NCBI RefSeq assembly: GCF_024346955.1
Contig: NZ_AP024883.1
Span: forward strand, 1,860,001-1,924,000
Direction of reading: 5' to 3'
Origin: Vibrio mangrovi
GTDB lineage: Bacteria > Pseudomonadota > Gammaproteobacteria > Enterobacterales > Vibrionaceae
Length of the DNA stretch: 64,000 bases
The first letter of the stretch is position 1. Each line of letters starts with the position of its first letter. The translations under genes were made by a program, and so were the position numbers. The notes beneath the pieces were generated by a model that was not told the origin of the DNA, ran no database searches, and saw nothing but the letters and a program-made list of their open reading frames with translations. Positions 24,143-33,759 of the stretch are shown here, piece after piece.

Positions 24143-26272
24143 TTATTCCGACGGGACTTCGCAATGACGGATGAGCCAACAATTATGGATCTGCTGATTG
24201 CGCTTAAAATCTAAAGGTAACGTCTGTGATGAGATATTTTCCGCAGAGAGTTGCAACTGAGCCATCGCTTCCATATCCATCTTAAACTGGCGCTTATTAT
24301 TGGAGAAAACAATCACGCCATCTTTGCGCAGAATACGTTTCAAATGCTGCATTAAGTGGATATGATCCCGTTGAACATCAAACGTACCCGTCATTCGCTT
24401 CGAGTTTGAAAACGTCGGCGGATCAATGAAAATCAAATCATACTGACCTTTTGCCTGCTCAAGCCACTGTAGACAATCTGCCTGCTCGTATCGGTGTTGG
24501 CGTCCCTTCTGGCCATTGAGGGTCATGTTTTCTTTCGCCCAGTCCAGATAAGTTTTCGACATATCAATAGTGGTAGTCGATTTTGCACCGCCCAGCGCCG
24601 CATGCACAGTTGCTGTTCCGGTATAAGCAAACAGGTTAAGAAAATCTTTCCCTTTTGCCATTTCTCCTAAGCGACGACGAGTCAGCCGGTGATCAAGGAA
24701 CAGACCGGTATCCAGATAGTCATATAGATTGACAATGAACCGGGCACCATACTCATGTACTTGTGTTGTTTTTGCTTTAGTGGACATTTTCTGGTACTGA
24801 GCATGCCCTTTCTGTTTTTCCCGAACCTTCAGCACAACATGGTTGGCATCGACATCCATCACCTGAGTTGTCGCACGAATCATATCCGTCAAACGCCGTT
24901 TGGCTTTTTCAGGAGCAATTGACTTCGGCGCGGCATATTCCTGAATAACCACATGATGGCCATATACATCAATTGCAGCATTGTAATCAGGAAGATCTGC
25001 ATCATAAACACGGTAGGAATCAAGCTGTTCACGTTTCGCCCATGGAGTGATTTTTGCGATATTTTTGCGCAGGCGGTTGGCAAAGTCAGCTGCGACCTCC
25101 TGAGCTGCAGACTGAATCTGAGCAGCATCACGTTCAGCAATAGAGTAGAGTTTTAAGTGACAAGGTAACGAACCATTCCTCATTTTGAACTGCTTGTCGG
25201 CCCGCATTCGCAGACAACTTAACAATTCATCTGAGCTGGAAAGAAACATTGCCTGGCATCCGCCAAATTCAGATTTAAGTTGAGCGCCTAAGGAAGCATA
25301 CAGTGCAATCAAACCCGGTTCAGTCCCTAAGCGTTCCCCATAAGGTGGATTTGAAATAATCAATCCACCCTGAAACGATTCGGGACGCTGTAACTTTGTT
25401 GCATCCATCTGCTGAAAATCGATCAGCTCACTGACGCCGGCACGACGAGCATTTTCTTTTGCCAGAGTCAGCATCTTCGCATCGTAATCATAGCCGTAAA
25501 TAGGAACAGAAATCTGTTTAAGACCTTTTTTCGACTGGACACTTGCCTGAGTTTTAACTTGTGTCCACAGTTCCGGATCATAGTCAGGTAAAGATTCAAA
25601 CCCCCAGCGGGAACGTTTAATGCCCGGAGCAATCCCCGCAGCAATCATTGCAGCTTCAATGACCACGGTACCGGAACCACACATAGGATCCATTAAAGCA
25701 GTTTCTCCGCCCCACCCGCTACGCATAATCATCGCAGCAGCCAGTGTCTCTCTCAGAGGTGCCGCGCCAGCTTCAGTTCTATATCCCCGAACATGCAGAC
25801 TGCCACCAACCATGTCGATTCCCAGTATTGCTTTTTCTTTATTCAGACGAACATGAACCCGAAGATCCGGACGATCTTTGCTGATCGTCGGACGAGGTAA
25901 ATTCTTCTTCGTAAAATGATCAACAATTGCATCTTTAACTTTGACTGCACCATATTGACTGTTACGGATAGAACGGTTCGTTCCATTAAAATCAACAATC
26001 AACGTTCCTGTTGCCTGTAAATAATCACTCCACCGAACAGCAGATGCTGAAAGATAAAGATCCATGTCATCCTGACAAGTGAACTCAGAGATAACCCGAA
26101 TGAAACGTGAAGCAATTCTGCTCCAGAGGCAACAACGATAAATAAGCTCATTGGAGGCGCGGAATCGGACACCGGCCTGAACAATCTGAGAGTCGTTAAC
26201 ACCTAAACGGTTCAACTCCTCTGCTAATAAATTCTCAAGTCCGATTGAAGTAGTGGCTAAATACTGATGCAT
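24143..26272 (-). CDS. rlmL: 23S rRNA methyltransferase RlmKL
   Basis: RlmKL modifies 23S rRNA at G2445 (m2G) and G2069 (m7G) with two fused SAM-dependent domains. The 709-residue protein begins with a THUMP domain (about 45-155). The RlmL methyltransferase follows, with MDPMCGSGT near 194 and the catalytic SNPPYGERLG near 310. The C-terminal RlmK domain has NLFAYTGTATVHAALGG near 543 and DPPTFSNSKRM near 620. Length and order match the fused gammaproteobacterial form. A 429-base non-coding region with palindromes lies upstream. Confidence 0.96.
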   Translation of the reverse strand: MHQYLATTSIGLENLLAEELNRLGVNDSQIVQAGVRFRASNELIYRCCLWSRIASRFIRVISEFTCQDDMDLYLSASAVRWSDYLQATGTLIVDFNGTNRSIRNSQYGAVKVKDAIVDHFTKKNLPRPTISKDRPDLRVHVRLNKEKAILGIDMVGGSLHVRGYRTEAGAAPLRETLAAAMIMRSGWGGETALMDPMCGSGTVVIEAAMIAAGIAPGIKRSRWGFESLPDYDPELWTQVKTQASVQSKKGLKQISVPIYGYDYDAKMLTLAKENARRAGVSELIDFQQMDATKLQRPESFQGGLIISNPPYGERLGTEPGLIALYASLGAQLKSEFGGCQAMFLSSSDELLSCLRMRADKQFKMRNGSLPCHLKLYSIAERDAAQIQSAAQEVAADFANRLRKNIAKITPWAKREQLDSYRVYDADLPDYNAAIDVYGHHVVIQEYAAPKSIAPEKAKRRLTDMIRATTQVMDVDANHVVLKVREKQKGHAQYQKMSTKAKTTQVHEYGARFIVNLYDYLDTGLFLDHRLTRRRLGEMAKGKDFLNLFAYTGTATVHAALGGAKSTTTIDMSKTYLDWAKENMTLNGQKGRQHRYEQADCLQWLEQAKGQYDLIFIDPPTFSNSKRMTGTFDVQRDHIHLMQHLKRILRKDGVIVFSNNKRQFKMDMEAMAQLQLSAENISSQTLPLDFKRNQQIHNCWLIRHCEVPSE

Positions 26273-26438
26273 CGATGGTCTTTACTCTGAAAATTGGCCC
26301 GCAATTATACCTGACATTCATCTGTTTGGGTAAATCAAACCACGGAATTTTTCTTTTTCTCCTCTGAAAATACTCATTCTCTTTATTGCTGCCATAACAG
26401 CACCTTCCCGGTAAGTGAGTATTTATTCACATTAAATT

Positions 26439-26450
26439 TGGTCTAGACCA
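26439..26450. promoter_or_regulatory. TGGTCTAGACCA palindrome, GntR/HutC-type operator
   Basis: A perfect 12-bp palindrome identical to the core of the dre operator bound by DasR/NagR-type GntR regulators of N-acetylglucosamine use. It lies 167 bases upstream of rlmL, which has no known link to such regulators. The regulator assignment is inference. Confidence 0.5.
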
Positions 26451-26457
26451 GAGCCTT

Positions 26458-26472
26458 ATTTACATTGTAAAT
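26458..26472. promoter_or_regulatory. ATTTACA-T-TGTAAAT palindrome
   Basis: Perfect seven-base arms around one base, eight bases from the preceding palindrome. It may be a second operator; no known regulator is assigned. Confidence 0.4.
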
Positions 26473-26639
26473 TAGTTACAAAAACAGGCCAAAAGAGGAA
26501 CTATTGACTGAAAAAAGTCATTATTGCTGAGGTTATAACCGCTGTATTGATGATAAATTTATCGAAATTTATGGATGAATCTCACAGTTGAGATTGTCGA
26601 TATCATGAGATGAAAACGAGTGCTGGGGTTTCAACAGAC

Positions 26640-26664
26640 AAAAAAAATCGGCTTTGCAGCCGAT
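26640..26664 (-). terminator. Terminator after zapC
   Basis: On the minus strand ATCGGCT-GCAA-AGCCGAT runs into a tail of eight T. Confidence 0.85.
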
Positions 26665-26701
26665 GGGAAATAAAAAAGGAACAAAATACGAATGGAAATC
26701 A

Positions 26702-27238
26702 CTAGCCAACTAAGGCTACAGGTTGTGAACCAAGGTTCACGTACTCCATACGATCATGCATCACTTTGATAGCCTGACCATACATGAGTTCTTTACCGGG
26801 AGCGAGTGTAAATGCTTCAAGCTCAATACTTGCACATAAGCTTGCATTCTCACCCACTTCCAGGACAATAAAACGACCGGCGTTCATCCGGTTCTTCAAC
26901 TGGACTATCTCTCCCGCATGTGGGACTGTCTCAGTATTCTGAATATCAAAGAACCAGCTTTTCGGCTGAACCGGTTTATGAAACCTTTTCGCCGCGACAC
27001 AATTTAAAATCAGTTCAACTTTTCTCGGTTCTGACAAGTCCAGATACTCAACACTCTCTTTGAAAGTTTGATAATCACTCGCGTCATCGACAGTAAACTG
27101 ACCAGAAGTAAATGCACAAGCAACAAGTAGCTTTTTGGGCAGAAGGGTTTTAAAAACCATCTCATTTCCCAAATCAAGCATTAAGTGGCCTTCTCTGTCA
27201 CAGAAATACCAGTTCCATTTGTCACTCGGTTTAAGCAT
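26702..27238 (-). CDS. zapC: Cell division protein ZapC
   Basis: ZapC binds FtsZ and stabilises polymer bundles at the Z-ring. The 178-residue protein starts MLKPSDKWNWYFC and carries the family blocks LMLDLGNEMVFKT, KSWFFDI and LAPGKELMYGQAIKVMHDRM. The ATG at 27238 fits the known N-terminus; the longer frame is not supported. It is a single gene between terminators, close to pyrD as in related genomes. Confidence 0.93.
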   Translation of the reverse strand: MLKPSDKWNWYFCDREGHLMLDLGNEMVFKTLLPKKLLVACAFTSGQFTVDDASDYQTFKESVEYLDLSEPRKVELILNCVAAKRFHKPVQPKSWFFDIQNTETVPHAGEIVQLKNRMNAGRFIVLEVGENASLCASIELEAFTLAPGKELMYGQAIKVMHDRMEYVNLGSQPVALVG

Positions 27239-27332
27239 ATTACAACTCTTTTCATGCGTATCATTCAGTGGCATCAGCGCTCTCCACAGAACAGCTTTAC
27301 CAACGATTCAATATCCATTCTAAAAGTGAAAA

Positions 27333-27368
27333 GAGAAAAAAAAAGAGGAAATGAATTCTCATTTCCTC
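27333..27368 (-). terminator. Terminator after pyrD
   Basis: On the minus strand GAGGAAATGA-GAAT-TCATTTCCTC is followed by TTTTTTTT. Confidence 0.85.
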
Positions 27369-27419
27369 TGAATAATTTCAGGCTGATTTGCACCAAATCA
27401 GGCAAATCATGCGGGATAA

Positions 27420-28430
27420 CTATAGGTTTTTCACAATATCTTTTACTAGACCAGGACCATGGTAAATAAAACCTGAATAAACCTGCACCAATTTAGCACC
27501 AGCCAGTAGTTTTTCCTTCGCTGCAACATAAGAGTCGATTCCACCGACCCCAATAATCGGAATCTGCTCACCAAGTTCCTGATAGAGCTTGCGGATCACT
27601 TCGGTACTTCTCAATTGCAGAGGACGCCCACTCAATCCCCCGGTTTCATTTGCATGTTTCATTCCCATCACAACAGAACGATCCAAAGTGGTATTAGTCG
27701 CGATCACTCCGTCGATTTTGTTCCGAAGCAACGACTGACAAATTTGTTCCAACTCTTCATCGCTTAAATCGGGAGCAATTTTCAATGCCAACGGAACATA
27801 CTTATCATGCTGCTTTGCTAACTCGGACTGTTTTGCTTTCAGCAAGCTTAACAGCTCATCCAGGGCTTCCCCATACTGCAACGAACGTAATCCCGGTGTA
27901 TTAGGAGACGAAATATTCACGGCAATATATCCGGCATACGGATATACTTTCTCCATACAGATCAAATAGTCATCGGATCCTTTCTCAATCGGCGTATCTT
28001 TATTTTTACCAATATTGATCCCCAGAATACCATCGTAGTTAGCCTTTTTGACATTCTCGATCAATTGATCAACACCCTGGTTGTTAAAACCCATGCGATT
28101 AATGATCCCTTCAGCTTCCACCAGCCGGAACAGTCTGGGTTTATCATTACCGGGTTGTGGCCTTGGTGTTACCGTACCGACCTCAACGAAGCCAAATCCC
28201 ATTGCACCGAATGCATCAATGCATTCTCCATTTTTATCCAGTCCGGCAGCCAGACCGACCGGGTTCTTGAAAACAAGCCCCATGCATTCTACCGGACGAT
28301 TCGGTAAATGCTGGCGATAAAGAAGATCGAGCGGTGTCCCTGTGAAACGTTTAAAGTTCTGAATTGCGAGATCATGTGCCTTTTCGGCATCCAGTTGGAA
28401 AAAGCCACTTCTGGCGATACGGTAAAGCAT
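27420..28430 (-). CDS. pyrD: Dihydroorotate dehydrogenase (quinone), class 2
   Basis: PyrD oxidises dihydroorotate to orotate at the inner membrane, passing electrons to quinone; it is step four of pyrimidine synthesis. The 336-residue protein has the class 2 N-terminal helical extension (about 1-40) and an FMN barrel with NPVGLAAGLDKNGE (about 58-71). The catalytic Ser lies in NISSPNTPGLR (about 173-183), and phosphate-binding GVGGIDS and VYSGFIYHGP come near the end. Terminators lie on both sides, so it is monocistronic. Confidence 0.97.
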   Translation of the reverse strand: MLYRIARSGFFQLDAEKAHDLAIQNFKRFTGTPLDLLYRQHLPNRPVECMGLVFKNPVGLAAGLDKNGECIDAFGAMGFGFVEVGTVTPRPQPGNDKPRLFRLVEAEGIINRMGFNNQGVDQLIENVKKANYDGILGINIGKNKDTPIEKGSDDYLICMEKVYPYAGYIAVNISSPNTPGLRSLQYGEALDELLSLLKAKQSELAKQHDKYVPLALKIAPDLSDEELEQICQSLLRNKIDGVIATNTTLDRSVVMGMKHANETGGLSGRPLQLRSTEVIRKLYQELGEQIPIIGVGGIDSYVAAKEKLLAGAKLVQVYSGFIYHGPGLVKDIVKNL

Positions 28431-28442
28431 TGTGCCTCCGAA

Positions 28443-28469
28443 AGAAAAAAAGCCCCGTACAAACGGGGC
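28443..28469 (-). terminator. Terminator after gdh
   Basis: On the minus strand GCCCCGT-TTGT-ACGGGGC runs into TTTTTTT, between gdh and pyrD. Confidence 0.88.
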
Positions 28470-28477
28470 CTTATTAT

Positions 28478-31400
28478 TTACTCATTTGCCGAACAATTCA
28501 AATTTAATAATGCAAGTTCCCTGAGTGCCACGGAGAATTTAGCGAATTCATGGACAGCTCCCACTTTAAATTCATTCAGGATATTCTCCCACCGTTGCAA
28601 GGCTGTATTGTTACCTTCGATCCACTGATCCAACAACTGAATTTCATCAAACGATTCTCCCAGACAACCGCAGGAAAGTACCTGAGATGTCAACTGACGT
28701 TGCTGCCAGTCCAGATCTTCCCGGAATGCCGCACGGGCCAGTGCCTGCCAGTTGTTATCCACAGCCTGATGATTGATTTGCTGCAAGAACCAGTGGAGTG
28801 ACAAACGAACCCCCAAATGGAAATAAAGTTTGGCTGTCTGCTGAACTGTAATCCCTTTCTCTTTCGCCACGATACAAATATCCAGTGCCGAATTCAGACT
28901 GGACAAGCGGGAAACGTAATGAGCAACATCTTCATCAATACCCTGTCCGATCCAACGGCTAGCCAGAGCATCATGATCGCTGACTTCTCTGCCGACCAGT
29001 ACTTCATTCAGATGAAGAGCTATCTGCTGAACATCATCTTTATAGAGATCAATCAGTTCATTGACTGATTTTTTCCCCATATGATTGCGGAGAATCCACC
29101 GGGACAAACGTCTTAAAATCCGCCGGACAAATCCCAGCACTTCATACTGTGCCATGGTTGTGGCCTGATTATCCAACAGACGCACTTTTTCCATAATCTG
29201 ATCGAGATTATAAATATCCCGGGCTGCACAATAGGCATTGGTAATTTCGACAACACCGGCACCTGTTTCTTCCTGCAAACGGGAGACAAAGTTACATCCC
29301 ATTTCATTGACCATCTGATTCGCAAGCGCTGTCGCAATGATTTCACTACGCAGCGGATGCGTTGGAAGTAACTCTGTATAGTTACGGCGTAACTCAGAAG
29401 GGAAATACTGAATCAGCTGCTCGGCATGGTAACTATCATTTGCGATTCGGTCATCCGCCAACTGCTCTTTCAAGACCATTTTACCGTAAGCAATCAGTAC
29501 AGAAAGTTCCGGACGGGTCAGACCGACTTCCCGCTTTTCCCGCTCCAGAAGTGTTTCATCGTCAGGCAGATATTCCAGCCCACGATCCAGTGAACCACTT
29601 TTCTCCAGTGTATGAATGAAGCGAATCTGCTCTTTGACCAGTGAAACTCCCTGAACTTCAGTCACAGAGATCGATTCAGCCTGCTGATAAGCATCAGCAA
29701 GAACAATATCCCCGACTTCATCCTGCATCGATTGCAGCAACTGGTTACGTTTTTTCACCGTCAATTCACCGTGAGCAACCAGAGTATTCAGGAAGATCTT
29801 GATATTGACCTCATTGTCAGAGCAGTCAACCCCACCGACATTATCCACAAAGTCGGTATTTACCCGACCGCCCTTGAGAGCGTATTCGATCCGTCCCAGT
29901 TGCGTCATCCCCAGATTACCGCCCTCACCGACAATTTTCGCCTGCAAGTCGATACCATTGATCCTTACAGCATCGTTGGCACGATCACCGACATCAGCAT
30001 CCGTTTCCTGAGCGGCTTTCACATAAGTTCCGATCCCGCCATTCCACAATAGATCAACATCCATTTTCAGGATCAGACGAATCAGATCATTCGGCGCCAT
30101 CCGTTTTTGATCGGTTTGCAGCATTGCTCTGACTTCTGAAGAAAGAGTTATGGACTTGGCCTTTCTGGAGAAGATCCCACCACCTTTAGAGATCAGTTTC
30201 TGATCATAATCTTCCCATGAGGATCTTGGTAGTTTGAATAAACGATCCCTCTCCTGCCAGCTTTTCTCTGTATCCGGATCCGGATCCAGAAAGATATGTA
30301 AGTGGTTAAAGGCTGCCAGTAAACGTGTATGCTGTGATAACAACATACCATTACCGAACACATCCCCGGCCATATCACCAATTCCGACCGCAGTAAATTC
30401 GGAAGTCTGACAATCGATTCCTAATTCCCGGAAATGACGTTTAACCGACTCCCATCCGCCTTTTGCTGTAATCCCCATGGCTTTATGATCATAACCATTA
30501 GAACCACCGGATGCAAATGCATCCCCCAGCCAGAAACCGTAAGCTTCAGAAACCGAGTTTGCAATATCTGAAAATGTTGCAGTTCCTTTGTCTGCGGCAA
30601 CAACTAAGTACGGGTCATCCGGATCGTGTCGGACGACATCAACCGGTGGAATAACTTCGCCTTCTTTAATGTTGTCTGTAATATCCAGCAATCCCTGAAT
30701 AAACTGGCGGTAACAACGTTGCCCTTCAGCAAAAATTTCATCGCGGTTACTGAACAGATACTGTTTCTTACAGATGAAACCACCTTTCGCACCAACCGGA
30801 ACAATCACCGTATTTTTAACCTGCTGGGCTTTCACTAATCCCAGGATCTCGGTACGGAAATCTTCTTGTCGGTCTGACCAGCGTAATCCACCCCGGGCAA
30901 CTTTACCGCCACGCAGATGCACACCTTCAATATCCGGTGCATAAACAAATATTTCATAAGCCGGAACCGGAGCCGGAATATCAGGAATATCACGGGGACT
31001 AAGTTTCATCGACAACCAGGGCTTTGGCTGCCCATGAGCATCGGTCTGGAAATAGTTCGTGCGCAATGTTGCCTGAATCATTTCCATGTATCGACGCAGA
31101 ATCCGGTCATCATCCAGACTTTCAACGTCTTCAAGCTGGGCAGAAATATCATTAACCTGTTTTTCAAATGTCCGCTCTCTCTTCTGTTCATCAAGAGCAG
31201 GATTGAAACGTTCAGCAAATAGTTCAACCAAGCCTTTTGCCAGTTGCGGATAATGGTTGAGTGTATCTTCAATATACTGTTGACTGAATGGGAAACCGAC
31301 CTGCCGCATATAACGGGCATAAGATCTCAGGATAGAGACTTCTCTTCCCGTCAGGGAAGCACTCAGTACCAGCCGGTTAAATCCATCATTATCCAGTTCA

Positions 31401-33325
31401 CCCCGCCAGATCGCAGCAAAAGCCTGCTGGAAACGATCCCTTGACTCCCGGATATCGATCGCCATTTCCGTCTTATGCAACATCGAGAAATCAAGTATCC
31501 AATAGGTCTGTCCATTGGTTTTATCAACTTCATAAGGAGATTCGCCAATGACCCGGAGCCCCAGATTTTCAAGCATTGGCATAACGTCGGACAGATGAAT
31601 CGGTTCATCCCGGTGATAGAGTTTTAGTTTGACGACTTTAGAACTGCTATCTTCCTCCTGTGGACGATAAAACAGCATTCCCAGTTTATGATCTTCACTC
31701 AGAGATTCCAGCCGTTCGATATCCGCAACAGCAGTGCCCGGCATCATGGCTTCTTTATAGGAGCGAGGGAAAGCCCGCATATACTCTTTCGAGAGTGGTA
31801 ATCCTTTACTTTCACCCAAGTTGGCCACAATCGCTTCAGATAACCGGTCATCCCAGCTGGTTGAAGCTTCCATCAGATTCTGCTCTATTTTTTTCACATC
31901 AATATCCATATTGTTGTTATCGACCCGCACAATATAGTGCGTACGGGCTAAAGGACTCTCTGAGAAATAAACTGTGTAATCAACCGGTTGTTTCGATTCA
32001 AAATAGTCGGCGAGCACGGCTTGTGTTTTCTTCCGTAGCTCAGTCGTATGACGATCCCTTGAGACATAAACCATACAGCTGAAAAAACGTCCGAAAGGAT
32101 CTTTACGGACAAACAGACGTAACAGATCCCGATCCTGCATCTGTACGACGCCCATCCCGACTTCCAGTAACTCTTCTTCACTTGCCTGAAGCAGTTCATC
32201 CCGTGGATAATTCTCAAGAATATTATGCAGGGCTTTATAAGAGTATGCTCCTTCCCGGTAGCCGCTGGCAGCAAGGATCCGCCCGGCTTTTTCCCGGATC
32301 AGCGGAATACTGCCAATCGTCTGATTATATACGGCTGAAGTATATAAGCCGGTGAAACGATGTTCCCCGATAACTTTGCCATTCTTATCGAATTTCTTGA
32401 TCCCGACATAGTCGGTATAAGCCGGACGGTGGATCCGGGACTGTCCATTTCCCTTCGTCAGGATCAACAGAAATGGTTTGGTTGCTTCCAGCCGGGCTGA
32501 ATCTGAAAAATCAGAGAGCTTCACCCCTCGAACCCGAGCCGGATCAGAGAAAAGTCCAAGTCCTGCGTCATCTGTAGGACGCAGCTCCCCACCTTCCACC
32601 GTATCGATCAGATCATATTCTTTATATCCCATAAAGGTAAAATTATGGTTCGCTAACCACCGCAAAAACTCAATGGTTTCTGAAAAACGTTCAGCATCGA
32701 TCGGTATCTGCTTTTTCTGTTTTTCCAGTTGCTGAATAACATGGTTGAGTTGTTTAACCATCGGCGTCCAGTCTCTGACGACCAGAGAAGTATCGGCAAT
32801 AACCCGGATAATTTCATCGTGCAGGTGTTTTATTTTCTGACTATCGGTCAGGCGATCGACTTCGATATGGAACATCGAATGTAGTTCACCCTCACCCTGA
32901 CCAATACTGAGAATTTTATCATTATTATCACGTTGTATCGGGGCCGGGCCATGAAGCATTAAATGACAGGCAAGATCCAGACGGCTCAAAACCATCTTGA
33001 TGGAATCAACTAAAAATGGTGTATCGGGAACAACGACTTCAATAATAGTATGGGTTGACTGCCATCCATGTTTGCTGACAACCGGATTAAAGACTTTCAC
33101 AGATTGTTCCGTAATCTTCGCTTCGTTTAAATGATGCCAAAGACTAATCACGGCACCGTACAAATCAGACTCCGTCCGATTAATCAGGTCGTCCTGTGAA
33201 ATGTTATTGAAAAGATGCTGCGCAAGTTGCTTGACGACAGTATGCTGCTCGGAATCTAACTTCGTTTGGATCAGTTGGAATACTTTCTCGACTAAAACTG
33301 GCTGTAATGTGTCGCGTGAACCCAT
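28478..33325 (-). CDS. gdhB: NAD-specific glutamate dehydrogenase, GDH-180 class
   Basis: A very large (1,615-residue) NAD-dependent glutamate dehydrogenase that converts glutamate to 2-oxoglutarate and ammonia, a catabolic role. N-terminal ACT-like regulatory segments occupy roughly residues 1-700. The catalytic domain follows, with RGGLRWSDRQEDFRTE (about 835) and VPVGAKGGF (about 865), then the Rossmann part (VGIGDMAGDVFGNG, about 1010, and GEGGNLGMTQLGR, about 1195) and a helical C-terminal domain. Length and order match the L_GDH family of Proteobacteria. It is a single gene with its own terminator. In a diazotroph it would be a nitrogen-release route opposed to fixation. Confidence 0.95.
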   Translation of the reverse strand: MGSRDTLQPVLVEKVFQLIQTKLDSEQHTVVKQLAQHLFNNISQDDLINRTESDLYGAVISLWHHLNEAKITEQSVKVFNPVVSKHGWQSTHTIIEVVVPDTPFLVDSIKMVLSRLDLACHLMLHGPAPIQRDNNDKILSIGQGEGELHSMFHIEVDRLTDSQKIKHLHDEIIRVIADTSLVVRDWTPMVKQLNHVIQQLEKQKKQIPIDAERFSETIEFLRWLANHNFTFMGYKEYDLIDTVEGGELRPTDDAGLGLFSDPARVRGVKLSDFSDSARLEATKPFLLILTKGNGQSRIHRPAYTDYVGIKKFDKNGKVIGEHRFTGLYTSAVYNQTIGSIPLIREKAGRILAASGYREGAYSYKALHNILENYPRDELLQASEEELLEVGMGVVQMQDRDLLRLFVRKDPFGRFFSCMVYVSRDRHTTELRKKTQAVLADYFESKQPVDYTVYFSESPLARTHYIVRVDNNNMDIDVKKIEQNLMEASTSWDDRLSEAIVANLGESKGLPLSKEYMRAFPRSYKEAMMPGTAVADIERLESLSEDHKLGMLFYRPQEEDSSSKVVKLKLYHRDEPIHLSDVMPMLENLGLRVIGESPYEVDKTNGQTYWILDFSMLHKTEMAIDIRESRDRFQQAFAAIWRGELDNDGFNRLVLSASLTGREVSILRSYARYMRQVGFPFSQQYIEDTLNHYPQLAKGLVELFAERFNPALDEQKRERTFEKQVNDISAQLEDVESLDDDRILRRYMEMIQATLRTNYFQTDAHGQPKPWLSMKLSPRDIPDIPAPVPAYEIFVYAPDIEGVHLRGGKVARGGLRWSDRQEDFRTEILGLVKAQQVKNTVIVPVGAKGGFICKKQYLFSNRDEIFAEGQRCYRQFIQGLLDITDNIKEGEVIPPVDVVRHDPDDPYLVVAADKGTATFSDIANSVSEAYGFWLGDAFASGGSNGYDHKAMGITAKGGWESVKRHFRELGIDCQTSEFTAVGIGDMAGDVFGNGMLLSQHTRLLAAFNHLHIFLDPDPDTEKSWQERDRLFKLPRSSWEDYDQKLISKGGGIFSRKAKSITLSSEVRAMLQTDQKRMAPNDLIRLILKMDVDLLWNGGIGTYVKAAQETDADVGDRANDAVRINGIDLQAKIVGEGGNLGMTQLGRIEYALKGGRVNTDFVDNVGGVDCSDNEVNIKIFLNTLVAHGELTVKKRNQLLQSMQDEVGDIVLADAYQQAESISVTEVQGVSLVKEQIRFIHTLEKSGSLDRGLEYLPDDETLLEREKREVGLTRPELSVLIAYGKMVLKEQLADDRIANDSYHAEQLIQYFPSELRRNYTELLPTHPLRSEIIATALANQMVNEMGCNFVSRLQEETGAGVVEITNAYCAARDIYNLDQIMEKVRLLDNQATTMAQYEVLGFVRRILRRLSRWILRNHMGKKSVNELIDLYKDDVQQIALHLNEVLVGREVSDHDALASRWIGQGIDEDVAHYVSRLSSLNSALDICIVAKEKGITVQQTAKLYFHLGVRLSLHWFLQQINHQAVDNNWQALARAAFREDLDWQQRQLTSQVLSCGCLGESFDEIQLLDQWIEGNNTALQRWENILNEFKVGAVHEFAKFSVALRELALLNLNCSANE

Positions 33326-33477
33326 AGAAACCTCATCTATTACTGGATTACTCGTTATTTTTATTAGTTTATGCGTTAAGCATAATAGTTCCGTAAAAGA
33401 AACAACTGAATTGTGAATTAATTTTGATAAAAATTAACTAATTTGCATCACAAAAGAGAAAATGTGTTGCGTTAATG

Positions 33478-33696
33478 TCAAATTAATTCGAGTCTCTGGA
33501 ATTTATGCTGTTCATCTGTCGTCAGACGAAACCGACCTTTCAACCCGAACTGGGTCAGATATGGACGGAAGTGAGTCGCAGGAAGTTGAAGGGTTAGACC
33601 ATTGTCCGTTCTGACCACAATGTGACTTGCCGAGCCGGAATAGTGAGCAAGATATTCCTGATAAGGAATATGAATGGAAAAATAAAAATACTTCAT
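33478..33696 (-). CDS. DUF2835 family protein
   Basis: A 72-residue protein of unknown function starting MKYFYFSIHIPYQEYLAHYSG, which I recognise as DUF2835, conserved in Vibrio and relatives between pepN and gdh. It has no signal peptide or membrane segment, and the pattern suggests a small beta-rich fold. The start at 33696 is preferred because a terminator hairpin lies just upstream; no strong Shine-Dalgarno is visible. Confidence 0.7.
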   Translation of the reverse strand: MKYFYFSIHIPYQEYLAHYSGSASHIVVRTDNGLTLQLPATHFRPYLTQFGLKGRFRLTTDEQHKFQRLELI

Positions 33697-33703
33697 CGGC
33701 GTA

Positions 33704-33731
33704 AAACAACCGTGGCAATACCTGCCACGGT
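33704..33731 (-). terminator. Terminator after pepN
   Basis: On the minus strand ACCGTGGCA-GGTAT-TGCCACGGT is followed by TGTTTTA. The stem is perfect; the T tract is interrupted. It lies only eight bases before the DUF2835 start, so it could also act as a leader hairpin. Confidence 0.65.
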
Positions 33732-33759
33732 CTTTCCTTATCTTAAGCAAACGATACGA

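Larger units (their letters stand above)
26273..26701. other. Gap between rlmL and zapC with two palindromes
   Basis: This gap is 5' of rlmL and 3' of zapC. It holds the zapC terminator (26640-26664) and two neighbouring perfect palindromes at 26439-26450 and 26458-26472. No gene is visible. Confidence 0.6.

Noticed and set aside
29362..32082. Long plus-strand frames inside the gdh gene
   Set aside because: All are shadows of the 1,615-codon gdh frame on the minus strand.
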